Origin: Planoprotostelium fungivorum
Lineage: Eukaryota > Evosea > Variosea > Cavosteliida > Cavosteliaceae
Direction of reading: 5' to 3'
Assembly (NCBI GenBank): GCA_003024175.1
Contig: MDYQ01000020.1
Coordinates: 1-64,000 of the forward strand
Length of the DNA stretch: 64,000 nucleotides
The notes below the pieces were generated by a model. It did no database searches. It was not told where the DNA came from and worked only from the letters and a program-made list of their open reading frames with translations. Position numbers and translations under genes: made by a program. Positions 10,419 through 22,779 of the stretch are shown here, piece after piece (position 1 is the stretch's first letter; each line of letters begins with the position of its first letter).

Positions 10419-11246
10419 CTAGGAGATGATGCAATTCTTGTCCTTATCCTTGTCTCCTCCCTTCTTCTTTTTTCCTTTTGCGCTGTCCTCTGGATCTTCG
10501 AGATCAGCATCTGGGTCTGTTGTTTTGATGATCGCTGCAGCAAATCGGCTGAACAAGGCCTCAACATTATCTCCATTCTTGGCTGATGTCTCCACTAACT
10601 GCATCTCGTAACTCTCTGCGAATTCCTGTCCTCATTAGAGCTGAGCGGGTTGAGAGTATACCTGAGCTGTGGATTTATCGACGGCACCGGCATCACTGTG
10701 ATCTGTTTTAGTGGCCACTAAAATCTTGAGAGCCTCCTGGGGTGCGTATTCTAGATCGTGGATCCAACCCTGCTTGATCGATTTGAAGGTCTCTGGATTG
10801 GTGCTATCGTACACTAACATTATTCCTTGAGCGCCACGGCAAGAATGAACCGTCACTAGTCCTTGCTTCTTGATGCCCTCTTCATCCTTATCCAGCTGTA
10901 TCAATTAGTTTTTTATCACTTGAGGATAAGGGAGAATACACACCACTTGGAGTTTTACGACCTTTGTGCCAATAGTGATGGTCTTTGTGCGCTATTGATA
11001 CGTTGAGTGAGATAAACAAAATCTGATACTCACAAAATCCTGAGCTGCCTTCTTTCCCTCCGTATAAGAATCGTCCTGGGGATAATATTAACGTTTATTA
11101 CACTGAAATGGCCGAGTCTCACCACAAAACGGTTCAAAAGAGAGGTTCTTCCCACCCCGGAATCACCAAGCAGAACAAGTTTCAAATGATAATCGCTTAT
11201 GGTTATCAGTTTACTGCTGAAAAAAGGAAGCTCACTAATCAGCCAT
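10419..11246 (-). CDS. Rab/Ras-like small GTPase with degenerate nucleotide-binding motifs
   Basis: Exons join as MADYDYHLKLVLLGDSGVG (start 11246), RTSLLNRFV, DDSYTEGKKAAQDF, RTKTITIGTKVVKLQV, LDKDEEG, RGAQGIMLVYDSTNPETF, ILVATKTDHSD, EFAESYEMQLVETSAKNGDN, and a Lys-rich tail ending in the CaaX box CIIS. The fold follows Rab proteins closely, but the binding motifs have drifted: the P-loop Lys is Arg (GDSGVGRTS), the switch I threonine segment STIG is replaced by KKAAQDF, the W-DTAGQE motif is replaced by LDKDEEG, and NKxD is TKTD. Only the SAK motif is intact. Introns are 32-55 bases. The lipidation signal suggests membrane attachment; GTP cycling is unlikely. Alternative: some changes could reflect misjudged exon edges, but P-loop, TKTD and RGAQ are each inside single exons. 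Confidence 0.8.
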
Positions 11247-11913
11247 GTGGGCAAAAAGAGGTGGTGTCTCCAAGAGCTATATCACGTTGTAGTGCCGAAA
11301 TGAAAATAAATTCTCTGCAAATATATTCTGGTCACTCCCCTCGACCCAATCCATCTCAGGCCTTTCAACTGACCTAGAGGGTAATTGTCACCCTGAAGAC
11401 ACTGCATCTAAGAAAACATCAGCCAAGACAAATGACTTCGATGAAAGACAGCCAATCATTTAGTTGATGAAGATAGGTCTATTCACTCACTATGAATATC
11501 ATCACAGCATATTGTGAAGAGATCCGTCCTCTTTGTCGACTGATATGAGAGACAACGTGATAAGGAGATTCAATGCACTCTCAATCGAATTTTGAATATA
11601 TTCTCTCCTCTGAGGCTGATTACTGGTCAATCTGTCTCTCCCGTTTGTTTGTCTCCTGCGATTGTCTTGCATGATGACCTTGGCTGAGTAACGTAGTGTT
11701 ATGGTTCAATAAATGAAACCTTATATGGCCACAGTGAAGAGCTATTACCGAGATTTGAGTGTGTCTATTGCATACCCACTCTGCAGTACAGGAGCTGTTT
11801 GTTTTCAAAATGACCGCCAATAATTTTTGACCCGAGCCACATCACCAAACCCTGAGCGGTTTTAATCAGTCCTTCGGATCAGTGGGGAAGCGATTTTGTC
11901 TAATCCTTGAGTG
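11247..11913. other. Intergenic region, no gene recognised
   Basis: These 667 bases lie between the divergent Rab-like gene and the CHD gene. Short open frames on both strands show no family resemblance or splice-consistent continuation. The stretch is relatively AT-rich and probably holds both promoters. Confidence 0.5.
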
Positions 11914-14900
11914 ATGGAGGGCGAGCAACCCCCCATCCCAATTCTGACGCTGATTTTGCGAGAGATCATGCAACAAGAGGTATTTCAACAATGATAGCGT
12001 AGTTAATTGATCTATCATCCAGGGAGCAGAGATATTCAATGAACCGTTGGATGCAGAAGAACTGGGGCTACATGATTATTACGATATCATCAAACAGCCA
12101 ATGGATTTAGGGACCATTACAGATAAGATTGCGAAGAATGCCTACCAGACACCAAATGAGGTATTTCTACGAGCAAGCCTCATCTGATAATCTGGAGGTC
12201 CTAGAGGATGTCAACCTCGTCTGGAGAAATGCATATAAGACAAGTCCGAAGAATTCTGAAAACTACCGCGATGCGCTTAATTTGTCTCGCCTCTTCGACG
12301 AAAAAGTCAAGAATTGGAAAGGTGGGGGATGAATGGCTTGCCTATTCTCATGTCTGTCCAGTGAAATATCGTTCTCATGTTACACGCGTTCCTTCACAGT
12401 CTCGGATGAGCACAGAATCTCTGAGGAAATCCACTCAAATGGATCCTATCCTACCGTCACTTGCAGGTCTGAAAGAAGCCCTTGTGCTCATCTAACTGAT
12501 CACAGATCCAGCTGTCTCTGTCAAATCACCACCCACTATGACGGTCAAAGTAGCACCGCCCCATCAACTGTTCCCTACAGTGACACAGACAGCTCTTCCC
12601 ATGGTACAGACCAGTGCACCATTGATCCCACAACATCCGTCAGTGATCTATCAGCCTCCTATCCCACAACAGGTTTGTATCCGTAACCTCGAGGATCTAA
12701 TCTGTTAGGTCGCACCACGACCCAGCATAGTCATCAAGCCTCCTCATGTCAAGCCAGCAGTGACCAACATGACTATACAAGAGAATGGTCTAGGAGGGGC
12801 TGTAGGGACATTCAGTGGAGGTTTCACTCATGCGTTCCCCACCAAGGCCACCGCCTCTTACAACAAGACACCTTCACCGTACAGGGATGAGATCGATCAG
12901 ATCTTGAACAGTATGGAGAACGTCACGGATATCAATGGACGCCAGATCTGTCTCTTGTTCTTGGAGCTTCCCTCCAGAGAGTTGTATCCGGATTATTATG
13001 TCATCATCAAGAGGCCCATCTCCTTCTCAGAGATGCGCAAGAAATCATACAAAACCCCAGAAAGCTTCAAGAACGACTTTCTTCTCATGTGTCGCAACGC
13101 ACAGAACTACAACCAGATCGATTCCATCGTGAGTGTGACATTGATTCGAAACTCACAACAGCAGGTCTACAATGACTCTGTCACCTTATCCGAAAAGTTC
13201 AAGGCCGAGTACGGCAAGACTTTTGGTGGGAAGGGAGGAAACTCACTGCCATCTGATCCATATCCATTCACACCCGAGAGAGCACCACCCCCTCCACCCG
13301 TCAGCAGACCCAGGAAGCGGTTGAACATGAGCGAAGACGAAGGAGAGGAGGCAGACGCCGACTTTGAAGACGATGGAATGGAGGGTGGGTTCTGAGATGA
13401 CAGCATTCAGTGTTGAATGATCTCAGTGGAGGTTGAATACGACGAGGGAAGCTCGGGAGAGGAGCAGCAGTCGAAGAGGAGGAGACTGGAGGTGAGAGTC
13501 ATCGAATCGGTGACGTCTGAAGCGTGCAGACACCCCGTCGAGTGAGAGAGACGAAAGGAAATAGTGGAACGATCGCACCAACCAACAATGTAGAAGAGGG
13601 AGAGAGCGAAGGAGAAGAGGAAGAGGAAGGAACGCGAAAGAGCTTCGTGCCGCTGTTTGATCAGCCGATGCAGACCGAGCGAGTGGTGGAGAAGATTCTG
13701 AGTGACCGACAAGACAAAGAGAGCGGAGAGAAGGAGTACTATGTCAAGTACAAGGGAGAGGCCTATGTCCATTGCAGTTGGATGAAAGAGAGCGAGATGA
13801 CGGCCGATGGAGTGGGAAAGAAGAGAATCACCAGGTAGACTCCTCTCCATTCATGCCACTCAATCGATTGCAGGTATTGGCAGAACAAGAACAAGGCCCC
13901 CACTGCGAAAGTGACCGAGGAGTTTGTGGTTCCAGAGGAGGATCTCGTCTCCTCTGATTACATGGAGGTAGAGAAAGTGTTAGACGAAAGAGTCTACCTG
14001 GACGACAAGGGAGAAGAGCTGAGGACCTATCTGGTCAAGTGGAAGTCGCTTCCCTACACAGAGTGCACGTGGGAGAATGAGGAAGTGATTGGAGACCCAG
14101 AGAAGATACGGGAATACGAGAGAGGAAACGTAGCACCTGACCCAGAGGAGCTGAGACAGAAGCCAAGATTGAAGTGGGAGAAGATGGAGAAGGCCTCCTT
14201 CAAGGACGACAACCAACTTCGTCCCTACCAGGTGAAGTGTCAATAAAGGAGACAACTGACAGCTACAGATGGAAGGAATGAATTGGTTGACCTTCTGCTG
14301 GGCGGATGGAAGAGGATCGATCTTAGCCGATGAGATGGGTCTGGGGAAGACAGTCCAATCGATCTCTCTTCTGCACTACCTTCACACCATTCAGAAGATC
14401 AGAGGCCCCTTCCTCATTGTTGCCCCGCTCTCCACGATCGGTCATTGGCACCGTGAACTGGAGAGGTGGACCTACATGAACGTACTCCACTACGGTGGAA
14501 ACAAGGTGATGGTCTACAGCGAGTGAGAACTGAATCAAACAGACCAATCGAGAGCTGACCCGAAGATTTGGATTCTACTATCCAGCGAGGGAAGGGGAGA
14601 TGGTGAATCGAAACGTCTTCAAGTTCAACGTTCTGTTGACCACATTCGAAATGATCTATGCCCCCGGTGATTGGGGTGAATTGGCTCGCATCAACTGGAA
14701 GTGCATCATCGTAGACGAAGCTCAGAGGCTGAAGAACACGGAATCGAAGATCATGACCAATCTGAGACTGTTCAAAACGGACCACCGAGTACTATTGACG
14801 GGTACTCCTCTGCAGAATAACACACAAGAGCTGTGGACTCTACTCAACTTTGTGGAGCCCAACAAATTTGGAAGCCAAGCTGCGTTCATGGCTGAATTTG

Positions 14901-17900
14901 GACAATTGGAAGCATCTGAACAGGTGAGAGGGAGGCAAGAGGAAGACTGAAGAGGAGCAGGTCAGCAAGCTGCATGCCTTGTTGAGACCCCACATGCTGC
15001 GAAGAATGAAAGAAGACGTGGAGAAGTCCATTCCCCCGAAAGAGGAGACTCTGGTAGAAGTGGAACTGACTTCACTACAAAAGAAGTACTACAGAGCCAT
15101 GCTCGAGAGGAACCGTGACTTCCTCAACAAGGGATGCATTGGGAAGAATGTACCCAACCTGATCAATGTCGTCATGCAGCTGAGAAAGGTGAGACGAATG
15201 ACCCAAGAGAACTCAATGGACCAGGTCTGCAACCATCCATTTCTCATCCCGGGTGTGGAGGAGAAGGAGACTAGCACCACTGAACCAGACAAGTACTTTG
15301 GCGATTTCGTTCAAGCGGCAGGAAAGATGGTGCTGCTGGATAAGCTCCTACCTAAACTGAAGGAGGGAGGACACAAAGTTCTCATCTTCAGTCAAATGAT
15401 GAAGGTGCTGGACTTGCTGGAGACGTACATGAGATACCGAGGCTACCTGTACGAGAGATTGGATGGAGGAATCAGGGGTACCGAGAGACAGGCATCCATT
15501 GATCGCTTCTCTAAGCCTGGATCTGATCGCTTTGTCTTCCTCCTCTGCACCAGAGCCGGTGGACTGGGTATCAATCTCGTAGCTGCTGACACCGTCATCA
15601 TTTACGATTCCGATTGGAACCCACAAAATGATGTACAAGCACAGGCCAGATGCCACAGGTTCTTACATCCATCGTTGTGGATCTAACGTGAGGCAGGATC
15701 GGGCAGACACAGGAAGTGAAGGTGTATCGACTCATTACTCGAAACACGTACGAACGACAGATGTTTGAAAAGTCATCGAGAAAGCTGGGACTCGATCAAG
15801 CCGTTCTCCAGGAGCTGGGATCACCCTCTGGAGGATCCAAAGGCTCGAAGGACTTGGACAAGAAAGAAATCGAAGCGTTGCTGAAGAACGGAGTCTACGA
15901 GATCTACAACGATGACGGAGAGGCACTGAAGCGATTCTACGAGGACGACATCGACAAGATCTTGAATCGCTCGACCAAGGTCATCTGGAAGGGTGATTCG
16001 AATACCACACCCATGAGCAATTCCTCTTTCGCCCGTGCCTCCTTCGCCTCCTCTGGTGCTGACTCTGCCATTGACGTCAATGATCCAAACTTTTGGAACC
16101 TCGTCCTGCCTGAGGCGAAGACCGCTGCCAAATTGCTCGAGAGCACTCTCAACGGAACTGCCTTTTCGACCGAAGAGAAGAGGAAAACATACATGACCGA
16201 TATCCACGAGTTGGTTCTTCAGGTCATCGCCGGATTCAACAATGGTAAATTCGATGAGGTAAGCGCATAGGGTCCTGTTGCCTATCCCATGCATCGTACG
16301 AGTATACCAGGAATCATCTCTGCAGGTGACCGAGCTGCGCACAGTGCTGATGAGGATCTTTGAGAGGTTGAGAGACCAGTTGACCGAGTTCAACGAAGAG
16401 GAGAGAGAGGACATCTTTCGATGGTCCGAGGAGGTGAGCCGAAGAGTGAGGGAGGGTGTGACGAGGGCAGGTGGCCCGACCTCGCCGAGAGAGAAAAGGA
16501 GTGGCGAGATATGCGGATGGAAAGAAGGGAGGAAGCAACATCTACTCCAACCCTTCCACGGGAAGAAGAGATCCCTCCACACGCAGAGAGGATCGACTCG
16601 ACTTGAGCTCGTGGAGTGAGAGAGAGAAGAACAAGTTTGATGCTGCCTTCATGTCCCTCGGTCCTTGGGATGAGAGGTGGACCGAAATGAGGACTAAATC
16701 GGGTGAGAGGCTGAGCGATAGCATGTCTAATGGGATCAGGAGTGGAGAAGAGCACGAGCGAACTGAAGAACTATGCGACAGAGCTGTGCAAGCAGTGTAT
16801 CATCCACGCCGATGACAAAGACCGAGTGATATTCCAAGAGATCCTCTCTCTCGTCATCAACGTTGGCTCTGAAGAGATGCAGATCAGGGTGAGATGAAGG
16901 ATGGAACGTGACTCAACGGGTAAGGTGGAACAGAACGATGGATTCACCAAGCGGGTACAGAAGAATGTGAGAGTGTGGGCCAGACAGCTCAAGCTCCTCA
17001 AGACACTACACGAGGTTCTCGATCCAGAGATGAGGAAGAACAACTTTGCTCACTTTGTTGTTCCCGAGTTGAACAGACCCCTCACCAGGTGGTGGACCAG
17101 TGAAGAGGTGAGCACAGTGATGGATCATCCAGTAACACGATCAGGACCGCAGCTTGGTCATCGGAGCATACAGACATGGCATCAACGACTACAATGCAAT
17201 GAAGGCAGATCCTGACCTCACCTTTGGAAATTTCGAAGGTGTGATGAGGGAAGGGAAGGAACAGCCAGAAGAGAAGCACCGCAAGGATGATTCTGACTCT
17301 GATGAGGTGAGATCAAGTCGAATGAATGTGGTGGTGTGAGAGATTGATGCTCAGTCTTGCAGAATGACGAAGCGTACGAAGAGCCCAAGGGGACGAAATT
17401 GGGTGTCGCCTGGCCTGCTTCAAGGACTTTAGAAGCTCACTTGCGTTACATCGTGGACGCAATGAAGAAGACGATGGTAGCGGATGAAAAACAGAGGAAC
17501 AAGAGGGAGAGAGAAAAGGAGAAGGAAGCGAGCCGAAAGAAGGTCAAGGAGGACAAGTACAAAGAGTGGAGCAAGAGGGAGATCAACGACTTCAGAATGG
17601 CTCTGATGGCATACGGTCCTGGTGACTGGGAGAGGCTGAAGAAGGAAGCCAATCTCCTCAAATCAACAGATCAGATCGAGTCCTTCTTCGATGTCCTCTT
17701 GAAACAGTGTCATCAAGTGAGTCTTGATTGTCATGGAGGCATCCATGGTTGAACTGATCACAGGTGGCTGCTTCGGGTGTGAAAGAGGAAGAGAGTGACG
17801 AAGATGCGAGCAAGAAAGATGACAAGACATCTTCAGTCCTCACTGAGACGATGGCCAAGCGATTGGTCAAGAGAGTGGAGCTGTTGGGTACTATCAAAGA

Positions 17901-19208
17901 ACAGGTGAGAGAAAGTGTAGGGTAGCGTGATGACCCTGAAAGGTACTGCCTCACTCCCAGATGGAAGAGAGGATCTCTCTGGCTGCGCAGGGAGAGATGC
18001 CCACATGGTGAGTAATCCATCCTCCATGCGTTGACTTTCATCAGGTGGGAGACTGAACACGATATCACCCTACTCAAGTTGGTGGTCAAATTCGGAATAC
18101 AACAAGAGAAACTGGAGGCGATACTGAAGGAGGACGACTGCCCCTTCTTCCAAGGAGGGGAAGAGGGTAGTAGGTACGTAACTAAGTGGACTCGGTGATA
18201 CTGACCGAGATGTAGGAAGCAGAGAGTCAAGTTCCTCAAGAGCTTCTTGAAGGAGAAGACACCGATGATCAGGAGACTGGAATACCTTCGTGATATCGTC
18301 ATCGACCCAGAGGCTGCGAACCGAAGAAAGGTTGAGAAGATCGAAGACGTGGGAGGTCCCCTTCGATCCACAAGGTCAGATATTCGAGGAGGCACACGCT
18401 GACATCCTTTAGATCCCAGAAGACGAAAGACTCAGTTGTCGACTTCAAATCCTTCGACCCCCTTGAGCCACCGATCAAGCTGAATCTGAATTTCAAGTCA
18501 CCCTCTAAATCACTGGCACCGAGGTGAGATGAAACAGAGGGAAAGAAATGAACCGAAGCAGTGACGTCCCCCGTGACGAGAAGGGTAGAGTGATATTGCC
18601 CATCTTGGCAAAGGGTGCTAGCGTCACTTGTCTGGGTAAAGTGGTGTACGACAGAACCACCTTCCACTCCAAGACATACATCTGGCCTGTGGGTTTCACC
18701 TCTGTGAGGAGACTCCCCAGTCTCAAGAATAGCTCCACATTGACCGAGTACACCTCCACGATCGTTGATGGTGGTCAAGCACCCATCTTTCAGGCACGTC
18801 ATCCTTCACTAACCCTTTTAACCGATATGCAGATCACAGCAGAGGACGATCCTTCATTCAAACAACAGCACACCACCTCCTCTGGTGTGTGGGTGGAGAC
18901 CTTGAAGATCATCAAAAGAAAGGCAAACGTCTCCGTCAGTGGACCCGAGGTGGAAGAAGCATGACGGTTGTGAAGGCTGACGTGTTTAGATGTTTTCATT
19001 CAGCGACCCCACGATCAAGATGTTGATACAGGAACTGCCTAACGCCAACCGGTGTGCATCGTACATCTGGAAAGATTTTGGTACCGCAGGGGGACAACCG
19101 AACGAAGAAGAGGAAGTGACAGCTCTGCCTCACACTGCCGCACCAGAGCACGGAAAGCTTCAGAACTCTTCCAGTTCCTCGAGCTCCAGCGATTCAGACT
19201 CGGATTAA
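11914..19208 (+). CDS. CHD-type (CHD6-9-like) chromatin remodeller fused to two bromodomains and FYRN/FYRC domains
   Basis: About 25 short introns join into one frame of roughly 2,000 residues. Order: bromodomain 1 ([19 protein letters not shown], 12075-12320); linker; bromodomain 2 ([23 protein letters not shown], 12870-13200); acidic linker; two chromodomains ([32 protein letters not shown], 13690-14130); SNF2 ATPase ([50 protein letters not shown], 14230-15770); CHD7-like tail with SANT/SLIDE-like parts ([40 protein letters not shown]); FYRN ([11 protein letters not shown]) and FYRC (IWKDFG). The bromodomain frame ends near 13395 unless an intron at 13385-13431 is spliced; with it the acidic linker reads straight into the chromodomains. 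A DEAQ replaces the usual DEAH. AATAAA at 19318. Expected role: ATP-driven nucleosome remodelling with acetyl- and methyl-lysine reading. Confidence 0.88.
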
Positions 19209-19408
19209 TGAATGTAATTGGTCTCTTTCTATCTTTGTGAGAGACCACAAGACAGTCTTATAGATTGGTTCCAAGGAAAGTTGAGCGAATACGCCCGACT
19301 TCTCGCATCTGCCAACGAATAAAACATCCAACAATGGGACGAATGAATTTTGTTTTCGGTCAAACTTCAGAGCTGTGACAAACACAGCAGCACGGACACT
19401 TTTAAGAA

Positions 19409-21012
19409 ATGATGGGGAGCCCTTTCCAGGGGTCCTTTCAAGGAGGACTCAGCGTAAATGCGAGTAATCAGGTGCTTTCGGGAGGAATACCTGTAGTAGA
19501 CAGTGAAGGAGCGGCATCACAACGTTCTTTGAAGAAAGTAACTCATGCATGTGCGTTATGTAAAAAAGACCACGCATCGTGTGATAATGGTGAGTAAGAC
19601 TTGAATCCTCCACGCTCTAATGCACCATTCAGCACGTCCCTGCAAAAGATGCATTGCAAGAGGTTTTCCTCCAGAGCAATGTGTAGATGCAGAGAGTAAG
19701 AAAAGAGGTCGTAAGAAGACAGAATCAGCAGATGATAAAAGTTTCATCAACAAGAAACGTTCATCTTCTGGCGCTGAGCTTTCTCCAAATACAGAAAAGA
19801 TCTCCTCTCCCAATCATCCTGGTTCAAACAGAGAGAGATCCACAAGCATTCCACCCACTCAACTGACACAACCTGTAACCGATACACGATTTTGCGGTGA
19901 GAACGATTTTCATGGAGAATCTAATCGCTACAGACAACCTCATCAATCTGTTCGGCACCAACGACCAAGAAGAAAAGGCAGGCGACTTTCTTTGGTTGAT
20001 GGACCAGATGGTCCCCGGGTACTTCAACGACACCTCCTCCTCTCCCTTAGATTCTGTCGATCCACTCGCCTTCACTCCTCAATCCTCATCTGTTGCATTC
20101 AACCAATCGTCCAATGGTGACCCTGCCAACTGGTTGCATATCTGATCATGTCCAGTTCCAGCGATCAGCGGTAACATTCAAGAAGCGAGCGGAATGAAAG
20201 GCAATCCAGCCGACAACTACGATCCTACGTACGAGCAAGAGCAGCCACCTTCTCTCTTCATCCGGTCGAAGAAGACTATCAACAACATGACACAGATCAT
20301 GATCGCCAAGTGAATATACGATGCTTGTCCATCACAGCTGATGAGATGCAGGGGTGTCATATCAGAGAGTGAGATTGTAGAATACATGAACAAATTGGAG
20401 AGTAGAAGGGATAAGCTCCACGAGATCAGAAGGTTCATCAGCTCAGAGCAGAAAGTGTTGATGAAGAAGGAATTCGACGTGTTCCTGACGGTGAGTGGAG
20501 GAGGAGCATGAGGAAACTCATCCCGTCAGGCGTTCAAAAATGGTGCGACACAGATTGGAGTGCCAGCCCTGATCTGGGAGAGGTCAGGAGTAGTTCACTA
20601 CGTCAACCAGTCCTTCATCGACATGACTGGATTCTCCATGAAGCTTCCCTCTTCTGTGGACGACTTTGCTCTCTTGCAGATTCTGTCGTCCAGCACCTTG
20701 TACAATTACACGAAATTCATCAAAGAAAAATACTTCAACACGAATATCATCAAAAAGATCATGGGGGCTGGGATCAAACTGTGGAAAGGTGAGGAAGCAT
20801 TGGATCGAAGGACTGAAGGAAAAGCAGTGGGATCTGCAGAGAAGACCGTCATGGGTGTAAATGGTATTCCTCTGGCCTCTAGCTTCTGTGAAGGGCCATA
20901 CATAGAGGGAACCCTGTGTATCACCATCAAGAGAGATATTCTAGGTCTACCCATGCTGCTCTATGGCCACTTTTTGCCATCCTCTTCAGCCATTGCACAG
21001 CTGCACCTGTAG
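19409..21012 (+). CDS. Zn2Cys6 transcription factor with PAS-like domain (AcuK/ERT1-like architecture)
   Basis: The N-terminal third holds a binuclear zinc cluster split by an intron: CALCKKDHASC then RPCKRCIARGFPPEQC, followed by a basic SKKRGRKK linker (about residues 48-85). A Ser-rich middle follows, then FLWLMDQMVPGYF, a helical segment (EYMNKLESRRDKLHEIRRF) and a C-terminal PAS-like domain (ALIWERSGVVHYVNQSFIDM) ending PSSSAIAQLHL. This order, zinc cluster then PAS, is that of the fungal gluconeogenesis regulators AcuK/ERT1. Introns at about 19589-19631, 20116-20159, 20310-20350 and 20490-20530 keep the frame. Zn2Cys6 proteins are mostly fungal but also occur in amoebozoans. The target pathway is inference only. 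Confidence 0.75.
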
Positions 21013-21052
21013 TTAACATGATGAGAGCGTATAAATTTTACTCGGATTGGTT

Positions 21053-22100
21053 TTATTCTTCCTTCTTCTCCCCTTGGCTCTTCTCCCCTCGGCTCTTCTC
21101 CTTCCCCTCCGGCTTCTGTTGCCTCCAGATCTCTTGATAGCTCTTCCATTCGATCTACAGTCGATCACACAATGGGCTTCACTTCCTCCTCACCTGAAGC
21201 ATGTGGTTTTTCACACACTCGACTAACATGTTGGACCAAAGAGTGTATCCATGAGACGAGAGGTGGTAATGGTCCAACGAATAATGGGGTAGCCTCAATA
21301 GAGGTGTGTTGATATCAGGTCCTTGGTAGATGTTTTGAGGTTTGGTGTTCAACCACTCTTGCAGTAGCTTGTTGCGTTCATCTCTCTCCACCCTCTTGTA
21401 CCCGCCAAGACCAAGAGGTATGGGTGATACGATCACGATCTTGCCCATCTTGACTAATTCATTGCAGATCGTCTGTATTCGTCAAGCGACTGTTGTACAC
21501 GTAGGCTTACTTTGATGTTCTCGACTGTTTTGTGGGGAAGGTCTCCATCTTTGCGAGCGTATAGGTGATCAGAGCCACCAACACAGAGGATGGCGATCTC
21601 TGACTTCAAGGCATTGACGTCACTCGAATGGGAGCCAAATGTATCAGACCAGAGACTTTTGCCAACACCGAGTGTCAATTGAGTTGGCTTGAGTTTCATC
21701 AATGTCGATCGAGACAAAAGTCTTCACCTTTTCTTCGCAATCTGGCAGCCAGTCGAAAGAGGTGGAATGGTAGTGACCCGCATTCACGAATGTCCAGTAC
21801 TGCCTAACGCTCGATTTCTGTCTCAGGATCTTCGGTAGCTTGTCTGTAATTCCTCCATTGTTGAACGCAATGATCCAATCACCAAATCCCTCAATGTACC
21901 CATCTCCTGTGAGTGGTTAGCAGATCTCTAGGAGAAATCATACCAATACAGACAACAGAATGATAGAGAGGCGATCTTCTCGATCTGAAGAGGAAAGGTC
22001 TGTTCATCCACCGGCATAATAGCTGGTTGAGATGAAGCCAGAGAAGTTTGATCCACAAATAGAAAGAAGTTAATTTGCTCTTGATCGGCTCCATTGCCAT
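21053..22100 (-). CDS. SGNH/GDSL hydrolase-like membrane-anchored protein with altered catalytic blocks
   Basis: A basic N terminus and hydrophobic segment (FYLWIKLLWLHLNQLL) suggest a signal anchor. The rest follows SGNH hydrolases: block I SVVCIGDGYIEGFGDW, block II FVNAGHY, block III ILCVGGSDHLYA, and block V DHYHLSSHGY near the C terminus. In active members block I is GDS and block III is GxND; here the nucleophile Ser is Gly (GDG) and block III reads GGSD. The Asp-His pair of block V is present. The block I motif spans an intron junction, but the GAT-GGG codons are within one exon. After an intron near 21187 the C terminus is a charged tail (EGKEKSRGEK). The stop lies only 41 bases from the stop of the convergent Zn2Cys6 gene. 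Probably a non-catalytic or altered lipase/esterase relative. Confidence 0.65.
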
Positions 22101-22262
22101 GATGATCTTTTGTTTTGGGTGTGTTTCACATCAAAAATCCAATTTTCTTTTCATCTGTCCACAACAACCATCGAGACGAAGACTGAGGAGATCAAAGGTG
22201 AGAGTTGCCTGTTATATACACTGACGATCGATTCCATCTGATGTGTTCCAGATCATTCACAC

Positions 22263-22779
22263 ATGAGCCGCACGAGAGAAGAACTCGAACGGATTCGCCT
22301 CAATGGTCCACGTCAGGCTCCTCTCAATGAGCGTAGAAAATGTTGTCCAGCACCAGAGGTCGTAATAGGCGCAGCACTACTGGGCGCTTCTGTCTTATTT
22401 GCAATCCTTCAAAATCTATTTTGGACTGTGCCAACTTTCGAAGCAGACGTACCATCATCATCTGTTTATGTTGCATTAGTTAATGGTCGATGGGTGACGA
22501 ATGACTCCGAAGCGAGGTGACTAGACCGATTCTTGATGTTCAAAATAATTCAACTCTCGTAGTTCATTGAAAGCTGCCCTCTTTCGATTGTCGGCAGTTG
22601 ATGGCGATTCTGTTTGGAGGGTGATCATCACCGTTTTGAACGCAAGTTGACGCTCTCAGGTTCTCACCTTCTTTCTTATCCTCATCTGGAACCCCTCTGT
22701 CATATTTGGAACATTTGTACTATTCACAGCACTCTATGTCTTTGCTTTCGTCTGTCTGCTACGGGTATTATTACATTAG
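22263..22779 (+). CDS. Small multi-pass membrane protein, unrecognised
   Basis: Three exons: 22263-22517, about 22561-22620 and 22661-22779. The N terminus is charged (MSRTREELERIRLN). The first membrane segment is VVIGAALLGASVLFAILQNL. A loop follows (VYVALVNGRWVTNDSEA, then SLKAALFRLSAVDGDSVWR), and then a long hydrophobic run (VLTFFLILIWNPSVIFG, then FVLFTALYVFAFVCLLRVLL) that makes two further segments. About 145 residues. It may be a small ER or mitochondrial membrane protein; I recognise no family. An alternative frame downstream (22780-22894) encodes a Cys-rich stretch but needs an intron too short to credit. Confidence 0.55.

Noticed and set aside
10419-11246. Decaying GTPase pseudogene
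   Set aside because: All exons remain open with sound splice sites, and the CaaX tail and SAK motif are kept, so altered motifs look selected rather than decayed.
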